From: Candidatus Multiplicimicrobium inquinatum | Lineage (GTDB): Bacteria; Omnitrophota; Omnitrophia; Omnitrophales; Aquincolibacteriaceae | Assembly (NCBI GenBank): GCA_002344825.1 | Contig: DDUN01000003.1 | Coordinates: 1 to 64,000 of the forward strand | Length of the DNA: 64,000 bases | Reading direction: 5' to 3' | Part shown: piece after piece, positions 34,189 to 43,403 of the stretch | Layout: each line of letters starts with the position of its first letter | Position numbering within the stretch: position 1 is the stretch's first letter | The notes under the pieces: model-generated | Seen by the model: only the letters and a program-made list of their open reading frames with translations | What the model was told of the DNA's origin: nothing | Database searches by the model: none | Made by a program: the position numbers and the translations under genes

Positions 34189-35359
34189 GCGATCAATAAA
34201 AAACTTCATGATTGGCGCACTTATTGTCTCTGTCCCACTCTTGATTTGCGGCGGGGCCCAAGTGAATAAGTATTTTAAATGGGAAGGAGCGCTCTCTTAT
34301 TTTTTATTAGGGCAGGTTGTTTTTTTTGCGTTTATTTTAGTGTTTGAGCGGCTGGTAGGCAGAATTTCAGAAGAGCAGGCCTTGTACTATGTTATCGCTT
34401 CGATTGCTTTTTTAGGTATTGTTTTTTACTTCGTCTATCCTATTGCTAATTCAGGGGTGGTTGGAGGCGGAAGCGATAATGATGACGCGTATAATCTGGC
34501 GGCCAGAGCTCTGCTCAAGGGAGTATACCCATACCGGGAGCATACGTACCTCGGTGGAGGAATTGCATATTTTCCTGGAGCAATTTTCTTGTCATTGCCG
34601 GCTGTCATTTTAGGTAACGCGGCGCTTCAGACCTTTGTGTGGTTAATACCTTTTTGTTTTTTTCTAAAATATTTTTTAGAATCGTGGAAAGGTGTTTTAT
34701 TTATTATTTCAGCGCTCATCATTTTTTGCCCCACATTTATTCAAACGGTTGTTGTCGGCTCTGATTTGATTGCAAGCGGTTGTTATATTTTCTTGTCTCT
34801 CTTTATGTTCATTGGCGCGGTGCGGCAGAATAAGCCTATGGCTGTTCGCATGGGGGCTATTGTTTTTCTTGGTATGGCGCTTTCTTCGAGAACAAACTAT
34901 TTGTTTTTTTTACCTTTGTTAGGCGGGCTTCTTTTGAGAGAGAGGGGTTTTAAAGTAACTTGCGCTTATGTTGCGGCAATAATTCTAGTTTATTGTCTGG
35001 TTACATTGCCATTCTTTTTTTACTCCCCGAAGGAATTTTCTCCATTGATCGTTCAGGCTGGAAAACTATCTGAGTTTGACTATCTTCTCCCGAATGCGTC
35101 CAAAATCATACTGACAATAATTGCTTTTTTTACGTTGATATTCACGTTTCACAAAAAAGTAAACACTAAAACGGGTTTTCTGATACTCGGTTCAATTTTG
35201 CAAGCGATACCGCTTGTTTTTATTGCTGTGTTGGCCTCGATAAAAGACGGTAGCTTGAATCTTGGGATGGCGTGGTATTTTTTTCACTTTCTATTTTTTT
35301 CGATGAGCGCTGGGTGGCTTCTGCTTTGCCAAGATGGTTCAAAGTTGAGAGAAAAGTAA
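34181..35359 (+). CDS. Polytopic membrane glycosyltransferase-like protein (GT-C/GT87 type)
   Basis: A 392-residue protein with about ten to eleven hydrophobic segments. After the third, the extracytoplasmic loop reads GGGSDNDDAYNLAARALLKG (near 97-116), an acidic motif in the position of the GT-C catalytic loop, followed by YREHTYLGGGIAYFPGAIFL. This resembles polyprenyl-phosphate-sugar dependent GT-C/GT87 enzymes, which act in the periplasm. The exact family is uncertain. Its start overlaps the flavoprotein stop by 8 bases. Confidence 0.6.
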   Translation: MSERSIKNFMIGALIVSVPLLICGGAQVNKYFKWEGALSYFLLGQVVFFAFILVFERLVGRISEEQALYYVIASIAFLGIVFYFVYPIANSGVVGGGSDNDDAYNLAARALLKGVYPYREHTYLGGGIAYFPGAIFLSLPAVILGNAALQTFVWLIPFCFFLKYFLESWKGVLFIISALIIFCPTFIQTVVVGSDLIASGCYIFLSLFMFIGAVRQNKPMAVRMGAIVFLGMALSSRTNYLFFLPLLGGLLLRERGFKVTCAYVAAIILVYCLVTLPFFFYSPKEFSPLIVQAGKLSEFDYLLPNASKIILTIIAFFTLIFTFHKKVNTKTGFLILGSILQAIPLVFIAVLASIKDGSLNLGMAWYFFHFLFFSMSAGWLLLCQDGSKLREK

Positions 35360-35787
35360 TGAGTGCAATCAATGTTAGCAATGAGAGAAGCGTTGTCAGA
35401 GTATAAATGGTCTTTAATTTGAAATAATATGACCAGTCCTTTTTTATGTCGGTTTGTTGTATTGATATTATAGAAAATGCCAGAAAAAAGATTGCGCCAA
35501 ATATATGGGTAAGAGAAAGAGTGGTTCGTTAAAACTTCATGCACAAGACCAGATATGCTTAAAAATCTTATAATCTTGGTAAGCTAGAAAGCCCCATGTT
35601 TAGTGGGGTTAGAATGATAGGGAAAAGTAAATTGCAGAGGATTGGTTTGAAGCTGAGCGACCATGGATTGATTATTATTTGGAAACAAAAAAGCCGAGCA
35701 CAGTGATTACGCAGGCATGGCATTATGGGTTTTATGCTATTGGCGTGATTTTAATGTGCTTGTGGCTTAAATAGTAAACAAGTGTAT
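35360..35787. other. ~430-base gap, partly decayed coding sequence
   Basis: No complete gene. Bases 35631-35774 are open on the + strand and code for a plausible C-terminal protein fragment, listed separately. The first ~270 bases are AT-rich, with stops in all frames I followed. Confidence 0.45.
35631..35774 (+). pseudogene. C-terminal fragment of an unidentified membrane protein
   Basis: Stop to stop the frame gives 47 residues containing AEDWFEAERPWIDYYLETKK, then PSTVITQAWHYGF and a hydrophobic end (YAIGVILMCLWLK). Its aromatic, ordered composition and natural-looking membrane segment suggest a real coding remnant. It has no ATG and only a weak TTG. I do not recognise the family. Confidence 0.4.
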
Positions 35788-36651
35788 ATGAAGATTTATA
35801 TGAAAGAAATTAAAAGCAATCTAGTTAAAAATGGATTTTCAAGGTGTTGTCGTTTTTTGAGGAATCTTTGTGCGTTGCACCGGCGAAAGAATTTTAATCT
35901 TCTGGTGCTAAATTATTTAGTTGTAAAAATCACTGGAAGAGGAGCGCTGGCAAAAGAAGAAATAAAATGGAAAGAAATACTTTTTTCGTATTCGTTTCCG
36001 GCTGATGATTATCTCATTATTGAGGAAGCTTATAATGCTTGGGGAAATTTGATGTCCTTCGAATTGTTTTTTCTTCGACTGGTTCGGAATAAGCTGAATT
36101 GGGAGTTGATAGCACCGAAAAGCGATATTCGGCATGAAGTGCTCGGAAACAAGCAAGGCTTAAATATCGGCGCGCCTGTCATTTATGTTATGTGGCATCA
36201 CGGCGCCTATTTCATATGCAAATTGCTTCTCAAAATAATGCCGCATGCGACGCTTCATTATAATGATAAATTGTTCCCTGCGCAAAATGTGGCAATTATC
36301 ATTCAATCTATTAAGACAGGGCATTCGATTCTTCACTTTATAGACGGAAAAGATGGTAAGCGCAATGTGATGGTTCCTTTTTTAAGCAAAACGCTCTTTA
36401 TTCCATCTTCAATTATTAAAATTGCTAGAATGATGAAAGTTCCAATTATGCCAATAACTGCTTATTTTTATGAGCATGACGACATGAATCAGATTTATAT
36501 CGGAGATCCTTTGTTTACACAGGATGAACTTGAGGCGATGACTGATCAAGCAGCCATATTAACTATTTGGAACTATTTTATGAAGGATTTGAAAGAAAAA
36601 GCACCGTGGTCAACTAATCCTTGGGTTATCAGTTTGTTATCAAAAAAATAA
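35788..36651 (+). CDS. LpxL/HtrB-like acyltransferase (LPLAT superfamily)
   Basis: A 287-residue protein resembling lipid A late acyltransferases. Near residue 130 it has VIYVMWHHGAYFICKLLLKI, corresponding to the H-x4-D/E catalytic region (classically HFGNWE; the acidic residue is not obvious here). Then FIDGKDGKRNVMVPFLSKTLFIPSS corresponds to the D-x-x-x-x-x-x-V-P-F-F-G region, followed by IARMMKVPIMPITAYF. Relatives transfer acyl groups from acyl-ACP to a glycolipid, which makes it a candidate to use the locus's own carrier protein. Starts at 35782 (GTG), 35788 or 35800 (ATG) are all possible; no clear ribosome site decides. The altered catalytic motif lowers certainty. Confidence 0.68.
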   Translation: MKIYMKEIKSNLVKNGFSRCCRFLRNLCALHRRKNFNLLVLNYLVVKITGRGALAKEEIKWKEILFSYSFPADDYLIIEEAYNAWGNLMSFELFFLRLVRNKLNWELIAPKSDIRHEVLGNKQGLNIGAPVIYVMWHHGAYFICKLLLKIMPHATLHYNDKLFPAQNVAIIIQSIKTGHSILHFIDGKDGKRNVMVPFLSKTLFIPSSIIKIARMMKVPIMPITAYFYEHDDMNQIYIGDPLFTQDELEAMTDQAAILTIWNYFMKDLKEKAPWSTNPWVISLLSKK

Positions 36652-36653
36652 AA

Positions 36654-37514
36654 ATGAAATTTAAATATTTCATCAATTCATTGATTAAAAGGATCCAGCG
36701 TAAAGAGCTATATTGCCCATCCTGCGGATGCACGAACTCTATTTCAGTTGACCGAAAATTTTGGGTAACGACTCTGCAGCGCTGTGCAGGTTGTAGCCTT
36801 TTATTTCGTCAACCTTTTAGTACGAACATTGAAAATAAATCTTATTATCAGACTGAGTATCGAGAGGGTTTTACAACATCAATGCCTTCGGTTCTCGAGC
36901 TTGAAAACCTTAAATCTGTTTTTTTCCAAAACACTCCCAAAGATTTTAAGTTCGTCATTAGTATTTTTAAGGCGCTTGGCTTTAAAAGCAACCAGAAAAT
37001 ATGTGATTTCGGGTGTTCGTGGGGCTACGGTAGTTGGCAGTTTTCGCAGGCTGGGTTCGATGTAGTGGCATTTGAAGTTTCAGAGCCGCGAGCGGCTTAC
37101 GCCAAAGAAAAACTTAATGTATTGGTTACTTCCCGTGCTGTTGACATTAGAAAAGATAATGACATTTTTTTTTCGTCTCATGTGTTAGAACACTTGCCGA
37201 AATTAGAGCCTGTTCTCAATGAGGCTATTAATAGCATTGTTGTTGGCGGAGTTTTCATTGCTTTAACCCCCAACGGATCTTTTTCAAGGAGAAAAAAAGA
37301 ACCTTATTGGTGGAGTAAGGCATGGGGCTTGAAGCATCCTAATTTTCTTGATGAAATTTTTTATAAAAATAGATTTAAGGCCTATCCCTACTTTATCGTA
37401 AGCTCTCCGTATAATCTAGATATGATAATGAACTGGGCCTCTTTCCCTAGTCAATTTATTGGGAATCTCGACGGAGAAGAGCTGTTAATAATTGTTAAAA
37501 AAGTACCATTTTAA
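36654..37514 (+). CDS. SAM-dependent methyltransferase with N-terminal zinc ribbon
   Basis: A 286-residue protein. Residues 20-50 form a zinc ribbon (CPSCGC and CAGC pairs with LLFRQPF after), followed by a class I methyltransferase domain: KICDFGCSWGYGSWQFSQAG near 118 and FFSSHVLEHLPKLEPVLNEA near 170. VGGVFIALTPNGSFSRRKKE is the post-catalytic strand. This family, with Zn ribbon plus methyltransferase, is common in O-antigen and capsule loci; acceptor unknown. I chose ATG 36654, just after the acyltransferase stop; an upstream in-frame ATG at 36621 lies inside that gene. Confidence 0.85.
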   Translation: MKFKYFINSLIKRIQRKELYCPSCGCTNSISVDRKFWVTTLQRCAGCSLLFRQPFSTNIENKSYYQTEYREGFTTSMPSVLELENLKSVFFQNTPKDFKFVISIFKALGFKSNQKICDFGCSWGYGSWQFSQAGFDVVAFEVSEPRAAYAKEKLNVLVTSRAVDIRKDNDIFFSSHVLEHLPKLEPVLNEAINSIVVGGVFIALTPNGSFSRRKKEPYWWSKAWGLKHPNFLDEIFYKNRFKAYPYFIVSSPYNLDMIMNWASFPSQFIGNLDGEELLIIVKKVPF

Positions 37515-37649
37515 AGCGGTTGTGGGGTCTAGCAGTTTGTAATGACTAAAAACACGGAGTGGTTTCAATATGGATTCATCTCCTTTTGACCTAAATTATT
37601 GGTGAGTATCCTTTAAAGCCCTTTTGTCTATTTTTAATTTTATGAAAGA

Positions 37650-38083
37650 TGGTTCGCTAAAATTGAATTGGGAAAACTATTCAAAAGAGGCGACTATCAT
37701 CAAATTTTGTTTTATAGGGCTTAAAAGTCAGGAAGTGGTGAAACTTGGTTTTGTTGCCGCAGACTTATTTTGTTCCTCTTGGTCGTTATGAGACCCGGGG
37801 GCTTGTGCTTAATAAAGCTCTCACAAATGGATTACCACGTGTTGTTTTCGATATGACAGGGTGCCGTACTAGTGATTTGATCGAAAAAGATGAAACAGGA
37901 TTCATTTTGGGGCCTGAGGATGTGGATTTATTAGTGCAGTGTTTGCTTGACGTCATGAGACTGATTTCTGACAAAAATGTGATTGAAAACCGCCCGAACA
38001 AGTCAGCGCAATACTCTATTTTTAACGCCGCAAAGGGCATTGCTTTAACCCGCCGAGGCGTAATTGATAAACATGATTCATAA
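37650..38083 (+). pseudogene. Frameshifted C-terminal remnant of a GT4 glycosyltransferase
   Basis: One frame reads FIGLKSQEVVKLGFVAADLF and stops; shifting by one base near 37766 continues as YFVPLGRYETRGLVLNKALT with NGLPRVVFDMTGCRTSDLIE and ETGFILGPEDVDLLV. Joined, this matches the normal GT4 order F-x-G-F-x-x-Q...AADxFVLPSxYExxGLVxNEAM...GLPVI. The N-terminal domain and the region before ~37650 are missing, so this is a dead gene. It overlaps the start of the next, intact GT4 gene by about ten bases. The 37515-37649 stretch before it shows nothing recognisable. Confidence 0.78.
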
Positions 38084-39203
38084 TCGACATCAAATTCATA
38101 TTTGGGTGCCGGAGTTGAATCAAACGGGGGGCATTCAGGCATTTTCTAGGTTTTTGATTAAGGCGATGCGAAAGTCTTTTGACGGAGAGGTTCATGTTTT
38201 TTCAAAGAAAGATAAAACCAGTCCAGTTATTGCTGAATTACAAGGTTGCTCATGGAGTGCATTCGGAGAAACACCCAGCACTTTTCAGACAATAATTTTT
38301 TCATTTAATATTCTTTTCGCGGCATTTTTAAGACATCCTCAGTTGATTATTGTTACGCATGCCCATTTTGCGGTAATAGCATTGATTTTAAAAAAAATAC
38401 TAAAGCAAAAATATCTTGTGATTGCCCACGGTGTCGAAGTTTGGAATATAAATAACTGGCTATTAAAAAAAGCAATCAGGAATGCTGACAAGGTGCTTGC
38501 TGTAAGTAATTTTACAAAGCAAAGGCTTATTAGTCAGAATCTTGCGTTCGATGGTGGAATAACCATTTTTCCTAATACATTTGATGAGACTCGTTTTTGC
38601 ATCGGAATGAGCGAAAAGAAAATTTTTGAAAAGTATGGGATTAGAAATCAAGATCAAATTCTTTTAACGGTTTGTAGACTTGTCCAATCGGAATTTAAAA
38701 AAGGATATGATTTGGTTTTAAGGGCCATGGTTGAATTGTCAAAACAACTTCCCGATCTTAAGTATGTGATTATTGGTGATGGAGAGGATCGTTGTCATCT
38801 CGATAGGACAATCAAGAATTTGCATTTGTCCGAACGAGTTATCTTGGCAGGGAGGGTTTCAGATGAAGAATTGCCAAAGTATTATAAGAGCGCGAATATT
38901 TTTGTTATGCCAAGCGAAAGGGAGGGATTTGGAATTGTCTATTTAGAAGCTTTAGCATGTGGCTTGCCAGTGATAGCGGCTCGCTGTGCCGGTGCTGTAG
39001 ATGCATTAATGGGAGGAGAATTAGGAGATTTGATTGAGCCCGGCGATGTGATCGGTTTGACTAGAAAAATTTATGAAAGGCTGATGATGCCCTATTCCTT
39101 TGATATGAAAACAAAGTTAAATCAAAAAGCAAGTTACTATTTTGGTCAGAAAAAATTCAACCAGAGACTGTCCTCGATTCTAAATCAAGTGCTAAATGAT
39201 TAA
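38073..39203 (+). CDS. Glycosyltransferase family 4
   Basis: A 376-residue GT-B enzyme. IHIWVPELNQTGGIQAFSRF near the N-terminus, IAHGVEVWNINNWLL in the middle, ILLTVCRLVQSEFKKGYDLV at the start of the donor domain and FVMPSEREGFGIVYLEALAC with GLPVIAARCAGAVDAL as the E-x7-E nucleotide-sugar site. I chose ATG 38073; a TTG at 38064 is the other option. The gene seems intact, in contrast to the related remnant that it overlaps, and it overlaps the next GT4 gene by 8 bases. Confidence 0.9.
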   Translation: MIHNRHQIHIWVPELNQTGGIQAFSRFLIKAMRKSFDGEVHVFSKKDKTSPVIAELQGCSWSAFGETPSTFQTIIFSFNILFAAFLRHPQLIIVTHAHFAVIALILKKILKQKYLVIAHGVEVWNINNWLLKKAIRNADKVLAVSNFTKQRLISQNLAFDGGITIFPNTFDETRFCIGMSEKKIFEKYGIRNQDQILLTVCRLVQSEFKKGYDLVLRAMVELSKQLPDLKYVIIGDGEDRCHLDRTIKNLHLSERVILAGRVSDEELPKYYKSANIFVMPSEREGFGIVYLEALACGLPVIAARCAGAVDALMGGELGDLIEPGDVIGLTRKIYERLMMPYSFDMKTKLNQKASYYFGQKKFNQRLSSILNQVLND

Positions 39204-40371
39204 AAACATTAAAAGTTTGCAAATTTTAGGTTGCTTGGATCCAAGGTCTGGTGGGCCAACTTATTCTATAAAAAAACTCGCGGAACATTTGAGCGCAGCA
39301 TCTGTTCAAGCCGACATTTGGACATTCAATTATCCTTTCCGAGATAAAAAAATTATTTTAGAAAACAATGCCAAGCACTTTATTGCTCCTGATTTTTTTC
39401 TATCAAGGAGATTGGCATCTTGGAGTCCGTGGGTTCAGAGCAGCCTTGAGGCGATAGCGAATCGGTATGATTTAATTCATAATCACGGACATTGGTTATT
39501 TGGAAACTATTGTGCGCGTCTTGTGGCTAGTAAGTTTAGAAAGCCTTTAATGATTTCACCCCGCGGCATGCTTGATCCGTGGTCTTTTGATTTAAAGGCA
39601 ATGAAGAAAAAAGTTGCTTGGGGTCTTTATGAGAGAAAAAACCTTGAGGCTGCTACAATTTTTCATGCCACATCTCACATGGAAGCGGAATCTATAAGAC
39701 GTCTTGGGCTGAAACAGCCTATAGCAGTGCTTCCAAACGGTGTTGACTGTAACAGTCCATTTGCAAGTTCGGAATACGTCAAACAAAAAAAGAAAGTGCT
39801 CCTCTTTTTATCACGAATAGATCCTAAAAAAGGATTGGAGCGGCTTTTTTCCATATGGCAACGACAAGAAGCAAAATTTGCTGATTGGGAGCTGGTAATT
39901 GCCGGAGATGGCGAGGATAAATATCTAAGAAAGCTAAAAGCGAGTGCCAGAAAGAAAGGTATCGGGGCGCGGATCCGCTGGGTTGGATTTGTGGAGCAAG
40001 ACGCTAAAAAAAAATTATATCGAAATGCATCGTTATTCGTTTTGCCTACTTTTTCAGAAAATTTTGGAAATGCAATCGGGGAAGCGCTTTCATTTAATAT
40101 TCCAATTATTACTACAAGTGGCACTCCTTGGGATGATGTTCAAAAGGAGCGCTGTGGCTGGTATGTCGAAAATAATGAGGAGGCAATTGAAGCGGCGCTG
40201 ATTGAGGCTCTGCAAACTTCGGTAGTGAATCTGACGGAGATGGGGAAGCGTGGAAGACAACTTATTGAAAGAAAATATTCCTGGTTCAAGGTTGCTGATG
40301 AAATGGCTCAAACCTATCTATGGATTTTAAAAATGAGAGATACGCCTCCGAAGTGTATACGGTTTGATTAA
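39196..40371 (+). CDS. Glycosyltransferase family 4
   Basis: A 391-residue GT-B enzyme. LGCLDPRSGGPTYSIKKLAE is the acceptor-side start, LISPRGMLDPWSFD follows near 118, LLFLSRIDPKKGLERLF opens the donor domain, and FVLPTFSENFGNAIGEALSF with NIPIITTSGTPWDDV forms the nucleotide-sugar site. The PRGMLDPW motif recurs in a subgroup of capsule GT4 enzymes. It overlaps the preceding gene by 8 bases and ends 53 nt before asnB. Confidence 0.9.
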   Translation: MIKNIKSLQILGCLDPRSGGPTYSIKKLAEHLSAASVQADIWTFNYPFRDKKIILENNAKHFIAPDFFLSRRLASWSPWVQSSLEAIANRYDLIHNHGHWLFGNYCARLVASKFRKPLMISPRGMLDPWSFDLKAMKKKVAWGLYERKNLEAATIFHATSHMEAESIRRLGLKQPIAVLPNGVDCNSPFASSEYVKQKKKVLLFLSRIDPKKGLERLFSIWQRQEAKFADWELVIAGDGEDKYLRKLKASARKKGIGARIRWVGFVEQDAKKKLYRNASLFVLPTFSENFGNAIGEALSFNIPIITTSGTPWDDVQKERCGWYVENNEEAIEAALIEALQTSVVNLTEMGKRGRQLIERKYSWFKVADEMAQTYLWILKMRDTPPKCIRFD

Positions 40372-40424
40372 TAAAAAGATGAGTTTCACTGAACAAATTT
40401 TTCAAAACTGGAAAGACCTCTGAT

Positions 40425-42299
40425 ATGTGTGGTATTTGCGGAATTGTTGGGAAAGCTGATGAGCGTGTTATTGCGACAATGACAGAAGCTCTCGCTCGCC
40501 GCGGTCCTGATGACCGCGGGATTGCGGTGTTTCCCGAACAGGATGTTTATTTAGGGCACAGACGGCTGAGCGTTTTGGATCTTAGTACGAATGGACGGCA
40601 GCCGATGCGTTCTTCAAATGGTAGGGCAACAATTGTATTTAACGGAGAAATTTATAATTTTCGGGAACTTAAAGAAGAGCTGAATCAGAAAGGGCATATT
40701 TTTTCCACCAAAACAGATACAGAAGTTATTCTCGCGGGATACATAGAGTATGGAGTTGAAATTGTTAAAAAACTAAGGGGAATGTTCGCTTTTTGTATTT
40801 ATGACCAGAAAGAAGAGAAGCTATTTTTATTTCGGGACGCAATAGGCATTAAGCCCCTTTACTACTTCCATAAAGGGGAAAGTTTTATTTTTGCTTCAGA
40901 AATCAAATCAATTTTAGCTTCAGGTTTACATCGGCCTCAGGCGAATTGGCAGGCTATATATGATTACTTTACTTACTTATACGTCCCCTGTCCTGAAACG
41001 GCATTTGCCGATATTTCTCAGCTTCCCCCGGGAAGTTTTCTTGTTTTTGATTTGCGGACGCATCAAATTAATATTTCGCAGTATTGGGCAATGTATGAAG
41101 ACATTGGGCTTGTATCGGACGGAGAAATTTCCAGACAGATTCGAACTTGTCTTACAAACAGCGTGAAGCGGCAGATGATAAGCGACGTGCCGCTGGGTGT
41201 TATGCTGAGCGGAGGAATTGACTCGCAGATATTGACGGGGCTCATGGCACAGAACTCATCTCAAAGAGTGAATACTTTTACGCTGATGTTTGAAGACAGC
41301 CGCGTGAGCTCTTATGATGAGCGTTTTGCCGCACAGGAAATTGCCTCACGATTTAATACAAAACACCATGAAATTCCATTCGCTTTTAATGAGCCGGAGC
41401 AGATTTTTGAACTAATGGATTTTTTTGATCAACCTTTTGGTAATCCCACCGCGCTCTTGATGTATTTGATTTCAAAGTCGATAAAGCCTTTTGTTACTGT
41501 TGCACTTTGCGGCGCGGGCGGCGATGAATTGTTTGCAGGGTATCCTCGCTATCATCTTCCGCAGTTAAGACGAATTGATTCGTGGCTTCCTCGATTCATG
41601 AGGAAATCGGCTGAATTTATATTTTCAACGACTCGTGATGATTTCAGCTCCAACCGGCTAAGGCGCATCAAAAAATATTTTGACGGGAAGGACCCTGATT
41701 TTGTAAATGAGTTTCTAAATACGGTTTATTTTTTTTCGGAGAAAAACAAACAGCAGTTATTTAATTTAAAATACTTTAACCAGACATTTTTGAATTCAAA
41801 CAGAATTTTAAAAAATAATTTTCTCAGTGGCGATAGCTCTGATTTTGGAAATAAAATGCTCGGTATGGATGTCCGTACTTTTCTTCTAAATAATATTTTA
41901 GAGTATACGGATAAGATGAGCATGGCGGTTGGGCTGGAAGTCCGGGTGCCTTACTTAGATGAAGATTTTGTCAGGCTGAGCTTAAACAGGGTGCCTTTTG
42001 ACCGGAAAATTAATCTTTTTGACTCCAAGATTATTCTAAAAAAAACATTCGCTGATTTGCTGACGAAGAAAAAATATCCAAAGAAAGGGTTTAATTTGCC
42101 GATAGCTGTTTGGATGAGAGATGGTTTAGGGAGGGATTTTGTGGGTCGGGCGGGTAAGGGTACCGAGTTGGCGGAGATATTTGATTGGAAGTATATAAAA
42201 TTTATTTATTCCCAGCACATGCAGGGAGTACGAGATAACTCTTATGAGTTGTTCTCCGTCATGGTTTTTGAACGATGGTATAGAAAGCATATTTTGTAA
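40425..42299 (+). CDS. asnB: Glutamine-hydrolysing asparagine synthase-type amidotransferase
   Basis: A 624-residue AsnB-family enzyme. The class II glutaminase domain begins with the catalytic MCGICGIVG (Cys2); RRGPDDRGIAVF, LGHRRLSVLDLS and VFNGEIYNFRELKEEL are its usual motifs. The synthetase domain has the PP-loop VMLSGGIDSQILTGLM near 262 and later ALCGAGGDELFAGYPRYH near 363 and GLEVRVPYLDEDFVRL near 505. In glycan loci such enzymes commonly amidate uronic acid carboxylates rather than make asparagine; that role is inferred. It is followed closely by the oxidoreductase, carbamoyltransferase and epimerase genes, which form one operon. Confidence 0.9.
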   Translation: MCGICGIVGKADERVIATMTEALARRGPDDRGIAVFPEQDVYLGHRRLSVLDLSTNGRQPMRSSNGRATIVFNGEIYNFRELKEELNQKGHIFSTKTDTEVILAGYIEYGVEIVKKLRGMFAFCIYDQKEEKLFLFRDAIGIKPLYYFHKGESFIFASEIKSILASGLHRPQANWQAIYDYFTYLYVPCPETAFADISQLPPGSFLVFDLRTHQINISQYWAMYEDIGLVSDGEISRQIRTCLTNSVKRQMISDVPLGVMLSGGIDSQILTGLMAQNSSQRVNTFTLMFEDSRVSSYDERFAAQEIASRFNTKHHEIPFAFNEPEQIFELMDFFDQPFGNPTALLMYLISKSIKPFVTVALCGAGGDELFAGYPRYHLPQLRRIDSWLPRFMRKSAEFIFSTTRDDFSSNRLRRIKKYFDGKDPDFVNEFLNTVYFFSEKNKQQLFNLKYFNQTFLNSNRILKNNFLSGDSSDFGNKMLGMDVRTFLLNNILEYTDKMSMAVGLEVRVPYLDEDFVRLSLNRVPFDRKINLFDSKIILKKTFADLLTKKKYPKKGFNLPIAVWMRDGLGRDFVGRAGKGTELAEIFDWKYIKFIYSQHMQGVRDNSYELFSVMVFERWYRKHIL

Positions 42300-42315
42300 T
42301 TTAAAGTGAGGCATT

Positions 42316-43380
42316 ATGAAAAAGGTTAAGGCAGTCATTGTGGGAACTGGACTGATTTCCAAGAAAAAACATATTCCCGCCTTTTTGAACAATAAAAAAG
42401 CAGATTTAGTGGCTATATGCGATCTTAATGCCGCCGCCGCTGAGGCGACCGCAAAAAAATTTGGAATAGCAAAATTTTATTCAAATATTCAAGAAATGCT
42501 TGATCGGGAAAAGCCGGATTTGGTTGATATTTGCACGCCGCCAGCGTCGCATGCTGGTGTTGCTCTAACAGCAATTGATGCCGGCTGCCATGTTCTTATT
42601 GAAAAGCCGATGGCTCTCACCGAGGAAGAATGTGATGAGGTTATAAGGGCTGCGGATAAAAAAAACCTAAAAATATGTGTCGGACATTCAGATTTGTTTT
42701 ACCCGCCTTTTATTGAGGCGCGCAAAATAGTCAGACAGGGTGGGATCGGAGAGTTTTCAGGCATGCATATCTTTCTATCCACCCCGACTGATTATATGAC
42801 GGCAAAGCCCGACCACTGGGCAAATAAGCTGCCCGGAGGGGTGATTGGTGAATCTGGGCCACACGTTGTTTATATGACGCTTGCCTTTATTAATCCGATT
42901 AAATATGTAAAAGCAGATGTTTTAAAACAAACGCCATATGCATGGTCGCCTTATGATGATTACAGAATATCGCTTGTAGGGGAAAAAGCTATAAGCACCA
43001 TTACCAGTGTTTACACAACTAATCAATGGGCAGCCAAAGTGGATATCTGGGGCACAGATGCGATGCTGCGTCTAGATCTGCAGACCATGACTTTAGTCCG
43101 GTACAAACGGACAAGTTTAAATAAAGTTCATGTTGCTTGGAGCGGCATCAGACAGGGGGTTCAAGAGATTGGCGCAGTTTTGAAAGCTGGGGCGCAGGTT
43201 GTTGCAGGCCAATATAAGCGGACGCATGATATTTTTATCGGAGAGTTTATCGAGAGTATTTTATATGATAGACCGTCGCCTGTTCCCGCAGATGAAGGGA
43301 AAGAAGCGGTAAGAATTATGAATTTAATTGTCCAAAAAATTAATCAAGCAAAAATAACCGAATCAGTAAATTCAAAATAA
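42316..43380 (+). CDS. Gfo/Idh/MocA family sugar oxidoreductase
   Basis: A 354-residue NAD(P)-dependent dehydrogenase. The Rossmann fold starts VKAVIVGTGLISKKKHIPAF, with VAICDLNAAAAEATAKKFGI after it; the catalytic region LVDICTPPASHAGVALTAID and HVLIEKPMALTEEECD contains the conserved E-K-P lysine. The C-terminal domain has GGVIGESGPHVVYMTL with the D/H-type active-site histidine. Substrates of this family are free or nucleotide sugars (for example WlbA-type oxidation of UDP-sugars); which applies here is unknown. It is 16 nt after asnB and 23 nt before the carbamoyltransferase. Confidence 0.88.
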   Translation: MKKVKAVIVGTGLISKKKHIPAFLNNKKADLVAICDLNAAAAEATAKKFGIAKFYSNIQEMLDREKPDLVDICTPPASHAGVALTAIDAGCHVLIEKPMALTEEECDEVIRAADKKNLKICVGHSDLFYPPFIEARKIVRQGGIGEFSGMHIFLSTPTDYMTAKPDHWANKLPGGVIGESGPHVVYMTLAFINPIKYVKADVLKQTPYAWSPYDDYRISLVGEKAISTITSVYTTNQWAAKVDIWGTDAMLRLDLQTMTLVRYKRTSLNKVHVAWSGIRQGVQEIGAVLKAGAQVVAGQYKRTHDIFIGEFIESILYDRPSPVPADEGKEAVRIMNLIVQKINQAKITESVNSK

Positions 43381-43403
43381 ATGAAAACCTTTTTGTTTTA
43401 AGC

